Source: Lachnospiraceae bacterium NK4A144 | GTDB lineage: Bacteria; Bacillota; Clostridia; Lachnospirales; Lachnospiraceae | DNA: 64,000 nt | NCBI GenBank assembly: GCA_000424365.1 | Contig: AUJT01000005.1 | Span: 62,001 to 126,000, forward strand | Direction: 5' to 3' | Shown: positions 18,484 through 27,337 of the stretch, piece by piece | Layout of the letters: each line of letters opens with the position of its first letter | Numbering within the stretch: position 1 is the stretch's first letter | The notes under the pieces: generated by a model | The model's database searches: none | The model's input: the letters and a program-made list of their open reading frames with translations, nothing else | Told to the model about the DNA's origin: nothing | Position numbers and translations under genes: made by a program

Positions 18484-18549
18484 TGTTTGGACCATGGGGA
18501 CGGGGGTATAGGTTCATGGACCAGTAACCCCGTCCCCATGGTCCAAACA
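18484..18549. repeat. Perfect 22-bp inverted repeat with 22-base loop
   Basis: Arms at 18484-18505 and 18528-18549 are exact reverse complements; the core reads GGACCATGGGGACGGGG. No T-run follows, so it is not a standard terminator. It lies after the GHL10-like gene on the minus strand. It could be a mobile palindromic repeat or a mRNA-end hairpin. Confidence 0.7.
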
Positions 18550-18620
18550 GGTCACAATTAAATAAAAATGAGACGATCATGAACGACCGCCCCATTTTGT
18601 TAGCAAATTTTGAACTTTTT

Positions 18621-19616
18621 TCAACCCTTTGCACGAAGTGCTGCAAGTTCTGCAGATGCTGCTCCGCTTAAAAGAGTGTTATATCTGTAAAGGATATATC
18701 CTGTGTAGCCCTGTGCACGAGCCTTGTCACACTGTGTAGCAAGGTTTGTGGAATTAAGAGCCCAGCCCGGATCGCTTGCTATCGGCTGTCCTGCCTTGTA
18801 TGCTGCAAGTCCTACATAAAGAGGGATACCTGCTGTATCGATAGCCTTGAACTGTGCAATACGATTGCTGTACATTGCTACATTTGCTGCTGCGCTGTAC
18901 TGATCTGACCAGTAGATCTGAGGTGCCAGATAATCAACGTAGCCCGGTGTAGAAAGCCATGTATCAACGTCTGCACTGGATGCACGGAGATTTGAAAGGT
19001 TTCCTGCCGGAGAAATACCAAATACCTTTCCGGATGCAGCACATACCTGATGTACTGAAGAAACCATTGAATTTACAGATGCCTTTCCGATTGCCGGGAA
19101 ATAATCATCAAAATGGATTCCATCAACTGCGTATTTGCTTACTATTTCCTGTACACCTGCAACTACATTGCTGTTTGTAGCAAGCGCTGCATTTCCGGTG
19201 ATAACACCGTTTCTGTAACCATAAGGATTGATCCATGCATGGAACTGAAGTCCCTTGCTGTGTGCGATGGATACCATGTCTGCGAGCGGATCAAACCCCG
19301 GATTTCCGTTCAGCATCATTGTGCTCCACGGATAGATATTTGACGGATAAACCGCGTCATTATGTGAACGAACGTGAACAAAAATCGCGTTTAAGCCATT
19401 TGCAGCTGCTGTATCACAAACCGAAGTGAATGATGCATCAAAAGATGCCTGATCCTTACCCTTGAGATATAACTGCCAGTCAAGGAAAGAGAACCATACG
19501 CCCTTTAAGCCCGATGTAGCTGCAGCAGCATTTGCATCAACACTTCCAACACCCGAGATACCTGCGAGCATTGAAAATGCCAGCATAACCGCCAGAAATT
19601 TCTTTATAATCTTCAT
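18621..19616 (-). CDS. Secreted GHL10-type glycoside hydrolase-like protein
   Basis: 331 residues. Signal peptide with cleavage after VDANA, then a (beta/alpha)8-like domain: GLKGVWFSFLDWQLYLKG, AAANGLNAIFVHVRSHNDAVYPS, GFDPLADMVSIAHSKGLQFHAWINPYGYRNG, VDGIHFDDYF and LAPQIYWSDQ. These match the 'family 10 glycosyl hydrolase-like' (YngK/UPF0748) group, which is thought to act on wall-associated glycans. GGGAGG precedes the ATG. It is the third gene of an operon with a lipoprotein and an N-acetylmuramoyl-alanine amidase, which supports a cell-wall role. Confidence 0.85.
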   Translation of the reverse strand: MKIIKKFLAVMLAFSMLAGISGVGSVDANAAAATSGLKGVWFSFLDWQLYLKGKDQASFDASFTSVCDTAAANGLNAIFVHVRSHNDAVYPSNIYPWSTMMLNGNPGFDPLADMVSIAHSKGLQFHAWINPYGYRNGVITGNAALATNSNVVAGVQEIVSKYAVDGIHFDDYFPAIGKASVNSMVSSVHQVCAASGKVFGISPAGNLSNLRASSADVDTWLSTPGYVDYLAPQIYWSDQYSAAANVAMYSNRIAQFKAIDTAGIPLYVGLAAYKAGQPIASDPGWALNSTNLATQCDKARAQGYTGYILYRYNTLLSGAASAELAALRAKG

Positions 19617-19631
19617 AAATAAAAGCCTCCC

Positions 19632-20339
19632 TTATTTCTTTGCCTTTTCGTCGAGATCCTCATAGATCGCGGCAAATCCGCTCATATCGCCCTTATCACG
19701 GATCTCAAGGCCATTCTTTGTTCTTTCAAAGATCAGAGACACCTTATCATCTTCATAAGTTGCCTGCCAGCGATCTTTCCCATCTGCTATGGCAACACCC
19801 TGAAGCTCAGGTTCATCTTCACCATCCTTTGTTATGGTGAACTCAAAAGAAGTGTTATCTGCGGGCTCCAAATGGACTGTTCTGGGATCAAGGTAAAAAT
19901 CACCCTGCCAGTCTACTTTAGCATCCTTTTTCTCATTGTAATACTTGAAAGTGGAATAATCAGAAATTTTATCTGCTTCCAAATCGTAAACCACTACCTC
20001 TCCCGAAACAGCATTTACAGCGAGCATCTGCTCTAATTCATTATTATCTGAATCTACTACTGTATAGGTGTAATACTCTTCGGCCCCAATATCCCTGTAA
20101 TCATTGAAAACCGCCTGACATTCTGTTCCATCAAGTTTTTCTGCAAGGATAGCATCTGCATCTCCCTGACCGATCTGAATGATTTCCTCTTCTGTCTCTT
20201 CTTCTGTTGATTCCGTTTCTGAGGTTTCCGTTTCTGCCGACGCAGTGCTTCCTGCCCCGCTGCCGTTGGAGTTAACCCCGCAGGCAGTGAAGGACAGAAC
20301 ACATCCTGTCAGTAAAAACAGCAGGATCTTTTTCTTCAT
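19632..20339 (-). CDS. Lipoprotein of unknown function
   Basis: 235 residues from the ATG at 20339 (AAAGGA 4 bases upstream); the longer frame overlaps the amidase and is rejected. Signal peptide with lipobox SFTACG, a Ser/Thr/Glu-rich linker, then a domain with a repeated pattern around EYYTYTVVDSDNNELEQMLAVNAVSGEVVVYD (PepSY-like in appearance). A beta-rich C-terminal domain follows (ISDYSTFKYY ... FEFTITKDGEDEPELQG). Its genes on either side encode an amidase and a glycosidase-like protein, so it may assist wall remodelling; no function can be assigned. Confidence 0.65.
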   Translation of the reverse strand: MKKKILLFLLTGCVLSFTACGVNSNGSGAGSTASAETETSETESTEEETEEEIIQIGQGDADAILAEKLDGTECQAVFNDYRDIGAEEYYTYTVVDSDNNELEQMLAVNAVSGEVVVYDLEADKISDYSTFKYYNEKKDAKVDWQGDFYLDPRTVHLEPADNTSFEFTITKDGEDEPELQGVAIADGKDRWQATYEDDKVSLIFERTKNGLEIRDKGDMSGFAAIYEDLDEKAKK

Positions 20340-20385
20340 AAATTCCTTTCGTGTTGCACTCCTGCATAACAGGAGTTTTTTTACA

Positions 20386-23300
20386 TCAATCTTTATTCCA
20401 GTAATTTGCGATTGCCTTTGCTTCTGCCTCTGCGATCGCATCCTGATTATTGATAAGCTGATTAAGGTCAGAGCTGTTGCTCATGAAACCATGTTCAACG
20501 ATCAGACCAGGGATTCCCTTGGCAGCCGATGTACGGATTACTGAATAATAATCACCGTTATCGCCTTCACGTGTCTTTGCTCCATCATTTTCTGTGCTCA
20601 TTGCTGATGAAACACCGGAAGAAATAGCTGCTGCAAGCTTAGGTGCCGCATACTGCTTCTTTATTGAATAGTATACCTTTGTTCCCTTTGAACTGCTGCT
20701 GTCGCTGTAATCGCAATGAAGACTTACAAAAAGATTACAACCTTTATCCTTTGCGATATCTGTTCTGCCTGTAAGTGACACATAGCTGTCATCTTTTCTT
20801 GTGTAATAAACAGATGCGCCGTACTTGCTTGAAAGGATGCTTCCGACTTTCTTTGCAAGAGCCAGGTTTACAGCCTTTTCATAATATGTTGTTCCGTTAA
20901 GTGTTCCCTTTGTACCTGAATCTGTTCCGCCGTGACCAGCATCCAGACATACAACCAGTCCGTCTGTCTTTCCGGAACCATCATCACTGCTTCCGTCGGA
21001 TGAAGATGTAGTTACCTCTACTTCGATCTCATCGTAAACATTGTTCGGATCACTCTTTGAAGAAGCTGTCAGATATACATTATGGCCTTTTGTAGACTTG
21101 ATACCCTTGATCTTACCATTACTATCAACTGTTATGTACTTCTTAAGCTGTGTAGCTGTGAGATCATCACAGTACAGTGCATAATCAACATCCTTGTTGA
21201 AAAGATATACTTCCTTAAAATCAGACTTTGACAGATCGTCCATTGTTGCCGGCTGCTTTGCCGGCTTGTACTTAAGTGTAGTTGCTGTTGTGTTTCCTAC
21301 ACCAACCTTGTACAGATTCTTTGCCTTAAAGGAAATCTCTGTCGGATTCATGTAGTAGTAAGAAGAAGGCTCACTAAGGATATAACCGTCCTGATTCTCA
21401 CCAAGCTTCAAACTAACTGTCTGATCAGTCTTATAAGCGGACTGAACTGTGTACTTTATGAGATAACCGTTCTCAATCGTTTTTTCATTTGTACTTGCCC
21501 AATGCTTATTCTTGTTTCCACTCTTATAATCCTGCAGAACTGTTGTAGAAACATGTGAATCGTATTTCTTTGTCTGAGAGCTGTAGCTGTAAACATCTCT
21601 CACAACGTAGTATCCGACAATACCTGATTCTTCGTCAGACCATGTGAGCTTTGCATCACTTCTCTGCCCACCATCTTCATAGAATACAGCCTTAAGGCTC
21701 TTAACCTTGCTCTGACGACCATAAGTCATTACTGTATCCGACGTATCAAGGGCTGTTCCCATTGTGGAACTGTCATTCTTACCCTTCTTATATGCAGTAA
21801 CCTTTGCATAAACTGGAATACCCATAGTTACATCATTTAATGTAAGTTTCCTTGTGGAATACATGCTCTTCTTTGTGCTCTTATCGCAGAACACTGATGT
21901 AACGCCTGTTGCAAATGTCTTGTCTGTAGAGTACTCAACGAGATAGCCTGTAGCGCTCTTAACCTTTGTCCAGTTAAAGTGGATCTTTGTCTTGCTGTCT
22001 GCTTTTCCTGTAAGTGTAGGAGCAGTTGCTTCAAGCTTACACTTAGTAGTAACAGTCCATCTTGTCTCCGGAACAGTAACAGTCTTTCCGTAATCAACTA
22101 CCGAAACTTCATTTGCGCGAACTCTGAATCCGAATGTATGATTGTTCATTCCGGATACAGTGACATTTGATGCACCGGAGTCAACGTAATTATTTACGCT
22201 GAGTGTTCTCTTACCGTTCTTTGCCTTGTAGGAACCCTTTGTTACCTTGTCAGAAGTAACATCAATCTCGTCTGTTACTTTTTTCTTTTTAGTATCCCAA
22301 TGCTGGAGAGTGTATGTACCTTTTTTTCCTCCTGTTGCAACAAACTGTACATTAATGTTTGTCTTGCTCTTCTTTGTAGTAGCTGAAATGATACGAGGCG
22401 CTGCCTGAATATATGCAGGTGTTTCGCATTCACCCTTTACACCACTGGCATCTACTCCGTATGCAATGATCTTATAGATAAGAGTCTCACCATCAGAAGA
22501 CTTCGCATCTGTGTAGGTTGTCTTTAATACACGATCAGCCAGAGCATCCCATGTACCGTTTTCATTGTATCTATAAACAGAATATGTAGCCTTCTGCTTT
22601 CTGCCGCCTGACTTATACGTCTTTACAGCCTTCCAGGAAAGCTTTACATTTCCGTTTGTCTGGATCGTTGCCTTTACATTTTTCGGTGTATCAAGGTCAT
22701 TTACTTCATTTCTTGATGCAGTAACGATCAGATCACCAAAAATCTTATTAAAGTTATAGTTTGATGAAACTGATGTAGCATTCTCTGCTTCCATTGTGAA
22801 AGTGTTCTTTACAGAACCTGGCTCAGTAATGGATGCATTAAATACTGCCTTAAAACGATCATTATTGATATAGCTTCCTGTTGTTGTATAGGATGCATCA
22901 TTGTTGGAAAGCGGCTTTCCATCGTACTCTTTATAAAGAGTCTGTGACTCGACTGTGATGTCGAGAGGTTTAACTGTCAGAATGTAAAGTGTGTAATCCT
23001 TGTCATTTCTGGCATTTTCTTCTGATGTATAGAAGCGAACATATGTTGATCCGGCTTCTGTTCTGGTCGGCTCAACATTTGTTGCTCCTGACAGACCATT
23101 ACCTGATATCGATCTGAACCAGCCACTCAGATTTATGCTGCTGTCGTCTGAACACTTATGAGCCTTTCCATCATATGTGAAAGAAACGATCGTAGCTGTT
23201 GTAGTCTCATCGATCTTTGCATTTTCAGTTGATACAGCTTCTGCCGCTTCAATATCAGCATCCTCAGTGCTTTCTTTACTCTGCTCTGACTCTGCCTCCT

Positions 23301-23529
23301 CTGTGCTTTCTTCTGCTGCTTCTGTAGATGATTCAGTTGTCTTTTCTTCCGCACTATTTTCTGTAGATGCAGTCTCCTGTGCTTCTTCAGAAAAATCCGT
23401 GCTTATCTCCTCCTGAATTGCAGCTGTAGGAGCTGCAGCTTCACTCGCATAAGCCGTGACGCCCATATTTCCAAACGCCATGGATGCAGAGAGAAGGAGA
23501 GTCATTAAAACCTTCAAACGTCTTTTCAT
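20386..23529 (-). CDS. Multidomain secreted N-acetylmuramoyl-L-alanine amidase
   Basis: 1047 residues. Signal peptide, then a Glu/Ser/Thr-rich stretch (residues ~45-105). An MBG-like bacterial Ig segment (ITVESQTLYKEYDGKPL) is followed by several fibronectin-III-like repeats (PKNVKATIQTNGNVKLSWKAV; PTLTGKADSKTKIHFNWTKV). The C-terminal ~170 residues are an Amidase_3 zinc domain: VVCLDAGHGGTDSGTKG, YEKAVNLALAKKV, LFVSLHCDYSDSS and GLIVEHGFMSNSSD, carrying the His/Glu/His metal ligands and catalytic Glu. It cleaves the bond between MurNAc and the stem peptide. AAAGGGG stands before the ATG. It heads the operon amidase-lipoprotein-GHL10. Confidence 0.92.
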   Translation of the reverse strand: MKRRLKVLMTLLLSASMAFGNMGVTAYASEAAAPTAAIQEEISTDFSEEAQETASTENSAEEKTTESSTEAAEESTEEAESEQSKESTEDADIEAAEAVSTENAKIDETTTATIVSFTYDGKAHKCSDDSSINLSGWFRSISGNGLSGATNVEPTRTEAGSTYVRFYTSEENARNDKDYTLYILTVKPLDITVESQTLYKEYDGKPLSNNDASYTTTGSYINNDRFKAVFNASITEPGSVKNTFTMEAENATSVSSNYNFNKIFGDLIVTASRNEVNDLDTPKNVKATIQTNGNVKLSWKAVKTYKSGGRKQKATYSVYRYNENGTWDALADRVLKTTYTDAKSSDGETLIYKIIAYGVDASGVKGECETPAYIQAAPRIISATTKKSKTNINVQFVATGGKKGTYTLQHWDTKKKKVTDEIDVTSDKVTKGSYKAKNGKRTLSVNNYVDSGASNVTVSGMNNHTFGFRVRANEVSVVDYGKTVTVPETRWTVTTKCKLEATAPTLTGKADSKTKIHFNWTKVKSATGYLVEYSTDKTFATGVTSVFCDKSTKKSMYSTRKLTLNDVTMGIPVYAKVTAYKKGKNDSSTMGTALDTSDTVMTYGRQSKVKSLKAVFYEDGGQRSDAKLTWSDEESGIVGYYVVRDVYSYSSQTKKYDSHVSTTVLQDYKSGNKNKHWASTNEKTIENGYLIKYTVQSAYKTDQTVSLKLGENQDGYILSEPSSYYYMNPTEISFKAKNLYKVGVGNTTATTLKYKPAKQPATMDDLSKSDFKEVYLFNKDVDYALYCDDLTATQLKKYITVDSNGKIKGIKSTKGHNVYLTASSKSDPNNVYDEIEVEVTTSSSDGSSDDGSGKTDGLVVCLDAGHGGTDSGTKGTLNGTTYYEKAVNLALAKKVGSILSSKYGASVYYTRKDDSYVSLTGRTDIAKDKGCNLFVSLHCDYSDSSSSKGTKVYYSIKKQYAAPKLAAAISSGVSSAMSTENDGAKTREGDNGDYYSVIRTSAAKGIPGLIVEHGFMSNSSDLNQLINNQDAIAEAEAKAIANYWNKD

Positions 23530-23614
23530 TCTCTGTCCCCTTTGTTGATAAAAATTTTGATGGGTTTTAGATTATGTAACCTTATTAAGTATACATACCT
23601 TTTAGAAATATAGC

Positions 23615-23644
23615 ATACTAATCTAGGTTTTACCACAAATTCAA
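23615..23644 (-). promoter_or_regulatory. Probable promoter of the amidase operon
   Basis: On the minus strand TTGAAT (23639-23644), 18-base spacer, TAGTAT (23615-23620), giving a leader of about 80 bases. Confidence 0.5.
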
Positions 23645-23853
23645 CGATAATTAAGAAATAATAAGATAGTGAATTTGTTGTTATTTTATGTAATCCGTTT
23701 TTTCAAACTGCATATCATTTTATACAGAAATCGCATCCTTTCCGCATCTTTTTTACGCAGATCATGAAACCACCGATTACCCTTTTAAGTACCAATTTAT
23801 GTGCAAAAAGGTTTTATTTCAAACCTTAACTTTCTCTTAAGATGATGATGACA

Positions 23854-23912
23854 GGGTACCAAGCAAAAAATCCGCTTGTGCTTGCACAAATAGGATTTTT
23901 TATTTGGTCCCC
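23854..23912. repeat. Long nested hairpin
   Basis: GGGTACCAA/TTTGGTCCCC, AAAAAATCC/GGATTTTTT and TTGTGC/GCACAA nest around a short loop. Similar length to a terminator but without a trailing T-run outside the stem. Confidence 0.6.
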
Positions 23913-23914
23913 GT

Positions 23915-23958
23915 AAAACACGAGCATGTAGCGTAATCACGCGGAATGCGAGTGTTTT
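23915..23958. repeat. Imperfect palindrome
   Basis: AAAACAC...GTGTTTT ends enclose GCAT/ATGC and CGT/ACG pairs. REP-like; function unknown. Confidence 0.55.
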
Positions 23959-23959
23959 A

Positions 23960-23994
23960 GAATTGCGTGAGCTTCATAAGAAGCGAAGCAATTC
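23960..23994. repeat. REP-like hairpin, family member A
   Basis: GAATTGC...GCAATTC encloses GCTTC-ataa-GAAGC. A closely similar hairpin is at 27231-27280. Confidence 0.6.
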
Positions 23995-24012
23995 ATGTCA
24001 TCAAGAAAGCGC

Positions 24013-24046
24013 AAAAAATCCCCACGGCACTTTTCGTACCGTGAGG
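24013..24046 (-). terminator. Rho-independent terminator of MBOAT/SGNH pair 2
   Basis: On the minus strand CCTCACGG pairs with CCGTGGGG and a T-run follows (A-run at 24013-24018 on plus). Confidence 0.75.
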
Positions 24047-24055
24047 CTGTATGAA

Positions 24056-25120
24056 TTATCTGTCTTCTTTTTTATTAAGTGTATCCGGATATGTGTCTGT
24101 CGGCAGATCGAAGTTTACTGCCTGCGCATACAATATATCCATCAGATCATCAACATTATCCGGTGTGACATATACACCAAATCCCTCAGATAAGAGCTGC
24201 GGATCTGTCTCATCGTGATACATCGTGTCTATGATCATTCCTGAAACCTTTGGCGAAAAATGACTGGTTTCATAGTAATTAGTCATGTCGAGAGTCACAC
24301 TGTTGAATCCACTGAAATTCCAATAGGGTGTTACCTCTGCAAGTTTCCTTAAAAATACCAGATATCCGTTCGAGATATCCTTCTGATAAGTATAACCGTT
24401 TATCGGATTTGTAAATATCCTGAGATTAATATTATTTTCTTTGCAAAAATCAACTATCTCACGGATCTCATCAAATGATTCTTCTCTCGGTGAGTAGTAA
24501 TCTGACCATGTAGGTTCTGTCCTGTCATAATGAAAATCCGGCTTTATATTGAGGTTTTCAGTACCGGTTTCCAGAAGTCTCTCACCATATTCCGGATCAG
24601 TATTCTTATGATCCATGATAACAGAAAGAGAATCTGACAGGGTTATCAGATCAAAATAGCTAAGATAAAATCCAAGCTTGTCCATTAACGAACCGTTCCA
24701 CGGAAAATTTCGCCTGTAAAGCTGCTCATCATGAAATGACGGATCAACAAAGTAGGAAATATCATCTATTCCGATAGTGACATTCTTTGGGATAATACCG
24801 CGGCTTTTAAGCACCTTAAGATTATCCATGTGTTCAGCCGGAGTTCCCTCTGAATAAGACATATCGTAGTAGTTTCCGTCATCCATCTTTGAAACATCAA
24901 AGAATCCTACTCGCGATGATCCAAATAAAAATGAATCATACTTATCCGGATTCGTCAGGACATTTTTCATCTTTACATAGCTTTTATTCGGTTCAACGCC
25001 ATTATTCCGTATATTGTTCCAGTGGAATATATTGTAAGGATCCAGGAGAACCGCAAATGGGATGAATATGATCCCCAGGATCAAAACAAAGATCAGGCAT
25101 TTTGTTAAAAACTTTTTCAT
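24056..25120 (-). CDS. Membrane-anchored SGNH/AlgX-like protein, pair 2
   Basis: 354 residues. N-terminal membrane helix (CLIFVLILGIIFIPFAVLL), then an extracellular domain with the nucleophile-type block FLFGSSRVGFFD and a C-terminal block NYYETSHFSPKVSG, which places His in the expected SGNH position. Overall organisation is like the protein at 13584-14594 but the sequences differ widely. GAGAGG precedes the ATG. The gene follows an MBOAT gene by 18 bases, so the two are expected to O-acylate a surface glycan together. Confidence 0.78.
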   Translation of the reverse strand: MKKFLTKCLIFVLILGIIFIPFAVLLDPYNIFHWNNIRNNGVEPNKSYVKMKNVLTNPDKYDSFLFGSSRVGFFDVSKMDDGNYYDMSYSEGTPAEHMDNLKVLKSRGIIPKNVTIGIDDISYFVDPSFHDEQLYRRNFPWNGSLMDKLGFYLSYFDLITLSDSLSVIMDHKNTDPEYGERLLETGTENLNIKPDFHYDRTEPTWSDYYSPREESFDEIREIVDFCKENNINLRIFTNPINGYTYQKDISNGYLVFLRKLAEVTPYWNFSGFNSVTLDMTNYYETSHFSPKVSGMIIDTMYHDETDPQLLSEGFGVYVTPDNVDDLMDILYAQAVNFDLPTDTYPDTLNKKEDR

Positions 25121-25138
25121 AAAGTGCCTCTCTATCTC

Positions 25139-26635
25139 TTAGAAACTAAAGTAGATAAACTGCTGTGATGTACCGCCATGAAGTTCCGATACGATGATAA
25201 CAACCGTCAGAGCAACATACAGGAGCCAGCGCACAGGTGCCTTGATCCTGCTTATCTCCTGCGGAATATCATGCTTTAGAGATATAAAATCATAAACCAT
25301 AAGGAAAATAAGAGCTGCAAAAAGCTTTATAATTCCAAAGGTTGTGAGACTCATGTCTACCATCATCTTAGTCCATGCATCAGCAAAATGGAACACTACT
25401 CCATTATGGAAATGCGTCACTACAAAGAACGCATCAGAAATAGTATCGGCACGGAAGAATACCCAGGCAACGCTCACCAATATAAAAGTAATGAGCCAGT
25501 GCATAAAATTGGAAGCTGCGAGTTTAATAGTGAGTTTTCCGCCATTCGCGGGCATCTCAATGATCTTCTTATCCTGCGGCTTCTTTACAAGATCACGGAA
25601 GAATCCCTCTATTATCTGATACAGACCATGAAGTCCGCCCCAGATAACAAATGTCCAGTTTGAGCCATGCCACAGGCCTGATACCAGCATCGTGATCATC
25701 TGGTTCAGATCTTTACGGATCTTTCCTTTTCTGCTGCCTCCGAGAGGAATATAAACATAATCTCTGAACCATGTTGACAGAGAAATATGCCAACGGCTCC
25801 AGAACTCACGGACCGAACGCGCAAAGTACGGACTCTTGAAATTATCCATAAGATCGATATTAAAGAGCTTTGCCACACCTATCGCAATATCAGTATAACC
25901 GGAGAAATCGCAGTAAATCTGGAAAGTGTACATTACCGCTGCCATTATAAATGTCATTCCAAAATAATACGGTACGGCGCCAAATATCCTGTCCACATAG
26001 ATAGCCAGTGAATCTGCGATTATCAGCTTTTTAAAATAACCCCAAAGCATGAGCCTGAGTCCATAAACAGCCTTACGGCCATCAAATTCCTTTTCATCAA
26101 AAAACTGATGCATGAGCGGCTCTGTCCTGCCGATAGGTCCCATTATTATCTGAGGGAAGAATGAAATGTACAAAGCGAGACGCGCAAAGTTTTTCTGAGG
26201 TTCTATCTTTCCCCTATATACATCAATGAGGTAACTCACCGACTGGAACGTATAAAAAGAAATTCCCGCCGGCATCAGTATTTTTAATGTATGCGGATGC
26301 AGATGGATACTAAAGAAATTCAGGAAATCCGTTGCAGATTCGATCGCAAAATTATAGTACTTAAAAAATCCCAGTAAACCGAATACGCATAAAAGTGTTG
26401 CCGCGAGCACTGCTTTTTTCTGTGTTTTTGTATGTGACGCCGCAACAAAACGTGCCGATCCGTATATCACAAGAGTCGTGAAAAACAGAAGCAAAACATA
26501 TTTCGGACTGGTCGCCAGATATGAATAGTAGCTTATTACCAGCAATACGATCCAACGGATCTTTACAGGTGCTGCCCAATAGATCAAAAAAGCTATCGGA
26601 AGAAAAAACAAAAATGAAAGTGAATTAAATAGCAT
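25139..26635 (-). CDS. MBOAT O-acyltransferase, pair 2 (AlgI/DltB-like)
   Basis: 498 residues with about 11 membrane helices. Family segments: ILMPAGISFYTFQSVSYLIDVYRG, IIMGPIGRTEPLMHQF, YTFQIYCDFSGYTDIAIG, FWSRWHISLSTWFRDYVYIPLGG and VSGLWHGSNWTFVIWGGLHGLYQ. Both invariant His residues are present, plus the full WGGLHG ending. It resembles AlgI more closely than the first copy does. It is expected to carry acyl groups across the membrane for the SGNH protein encoded next. The start is divergent from the Rrf2 gene. Confidence 0.93.
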   Translation of the reverse strand: MLFNSLSFLFFLPIAFLIYWAAPVKIRWIVLLVISYYSYLATSPKYVLLLFFTTLVIYGSARFVAASHTKTQKKAVLAATLLCVFGLLGFFKYYNFAIESATDFLNFFSIHLHPHTLKILMPAGISFYTFQSVSYLIDVYRGKIEPQKNFARLALYISFFPQIIMGPIGRTEPLMHQFFDEKEFDGRKAVYGLRLMLWGYFKKLIIADSLAIYVDRIFGAVPYYFGMTFIMAAVMYTFQIYCDFSGYTDIAIGVAKLFNIDLMDNFKSPYFARSVREFWSRWHISLSTWFRDYVYIPLGGSRKGKIRKDLNQMITMLVSGLWHGSNWTFVIWGGLHGLYQIIEGFFRDLVKKPQDKKIIEMPANGGKLTIKLAASNFMHWLITFILVSVAWVFFRADTISDAFFVVTHFHNGVVFHFADAWTKMMVDMSLTTFGIIKLFAALIFLMVYDFISLKHDIPQEISRIKAPVRWLLYVALTVVIIVSELHGGTSQQFIYFSF

Positions 26636-26794
26636 GATCAGACTTTACCTTTTCCTATTGACTTAGTATGGAATGTAGGATAAACTATTTGCATACACAC
26701 CTCTGTCACTGTAAGGCAGGGGAGCAAAGCAAACCGAGTATGATTATATCATATGCATCGGGGGATTTGTAGAAAGGAGACAACGAATATAAGT

Positions 26795-27232
26795 ATGAAG
26801 ATTTCTACCCGCGGAAGATACGCCGTTCGGGTAATGCTTGATCTTGCTCTCCATAATACCGGAGAATACATCAAGGTAAAGGATATTGCCCGTAGGCAGG
26901 ATATCTCAGAAAAGTATCTGGAACAGATCATTTCCATTCTGAACAAAGCCGGCTTCGTTCATTCCGTTCGCGGCGCACAGGGCGGTTACCAGATTGCAGA
27001 TGATCCAAAGAAATACACTATCGGAATGGTTCTGCGTCTGACAGAAGGCTCTCTTTCTCCTGTCGCATGTCTTGATACCACACCGAACCAGTGTGAACGC
27101 TGCGATACCTGCGAAACACTGGAAGTCTGGAAACGACTTTCAGACGCGATAAATAACGTGGTTGATGATGTGACGATCCAGGATCTTGTAGACCGTCATA
27201 ACGCAACTATCTCATATGATTACATCATCTGA
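26795..27232 (+). CDS. Rrf2-family transcriptional regulator
   Basis: 145 residues from the ATG at 26795; the longer frame adds an unlikely 14-residue lead. N-terminal winged helix: MKISTRGRYAVRVMLDLALH, YIKVKDIARRQDISEKYLEQIISIL, VRGAQGGYQIAD. A cysteine cluster CLDTTPNQCERCDTC lies at about residues 91-105, where Fe-S-binding Rrf2 proteins keep their ligands. The group includes IscR, NsrR and CymR. Carbamate kinase and cysteine synthase genes lie just beyond on the other strand, so a role in sulfur or cysteine control is possible but unproven. Confidence 0.88.
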   Translation: MKISTRGRYAVRVMLDLALHNTGEYIKVKDIARRQDISEKYLEQIISILNKAGFVHSVRGAQGGYQIADDPKKYTIGMVLRLTEGSLSPVACLDTTPNQCERCDTCETLEVWKRLSDAINNVVDDVTIQDLVDRHNATISYDYII

Positions 27233-27280
27233 TAACAGGGTTGCGAGAGCTTCGCAAGAAGCTCCGCAATCCGTGTTATC
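27231..27280. repeat. REP-like hairpin, family member B
   Basis: GATAAC...GTTATC encloses GGTTGCG/GCAATCC and AGCTTC-gcaa-GAAGCT. Its core matches the hairpin at 23960-23994. It begins at the last base pairs of the Rrf2 gene. Confidence 0.6.
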
Positions 27281-27285
27281 ACAGA

Positions 27286-27334
27286 AATCCCGCCGGGAAC
27301 CGCAATTTACGATTCCGGCGGGATTCTTATTTTT
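27286..27334. terminator. Terminator between the Rrf2 and carbamate kinase genes
   Basis: AATCCCGCCGG (27286-27296) and CCGGCGGGATT (27315-27325) form an 11-bp stem followed by a T-rich run on plus; the two genes converge here. Confidence 0.85.
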
Positions 27335-27337
27335 CTT

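Larger units (their letters stand above)
18189..18620. other. Gene-free gap holding a promoter and a long palindrome
   Basis: 432 bases without a credible gene. It contains the promoter of the repeat lipoprotein (18268-18296), AT-rich sequence, and the 22-bp inverted repeat at 18484-18549. A short reading frame at 18419-18646 runs through that palindrome and is not supported. Confidence 0.7.
23530..24055. other. Gene-free gap with a promoter and four tandem palindromes
   Basis: 526 bases without a gene. Nearest the amidase is its promoter (23615-23644) in AT-rich sequence. From 23854 to 24046 four hairpins stand almost end to end: 23854-23912, 23915-23958, 23960-23994 and the terminator 24013-24046. 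Confidence 0.75.

Noticed and set aside
18419-18646. 75-residue frame through the 22-bp palindrome
   Set aside because: It overlaps the end of the hydrolase gene and its sequence is dictated by the palindrome.
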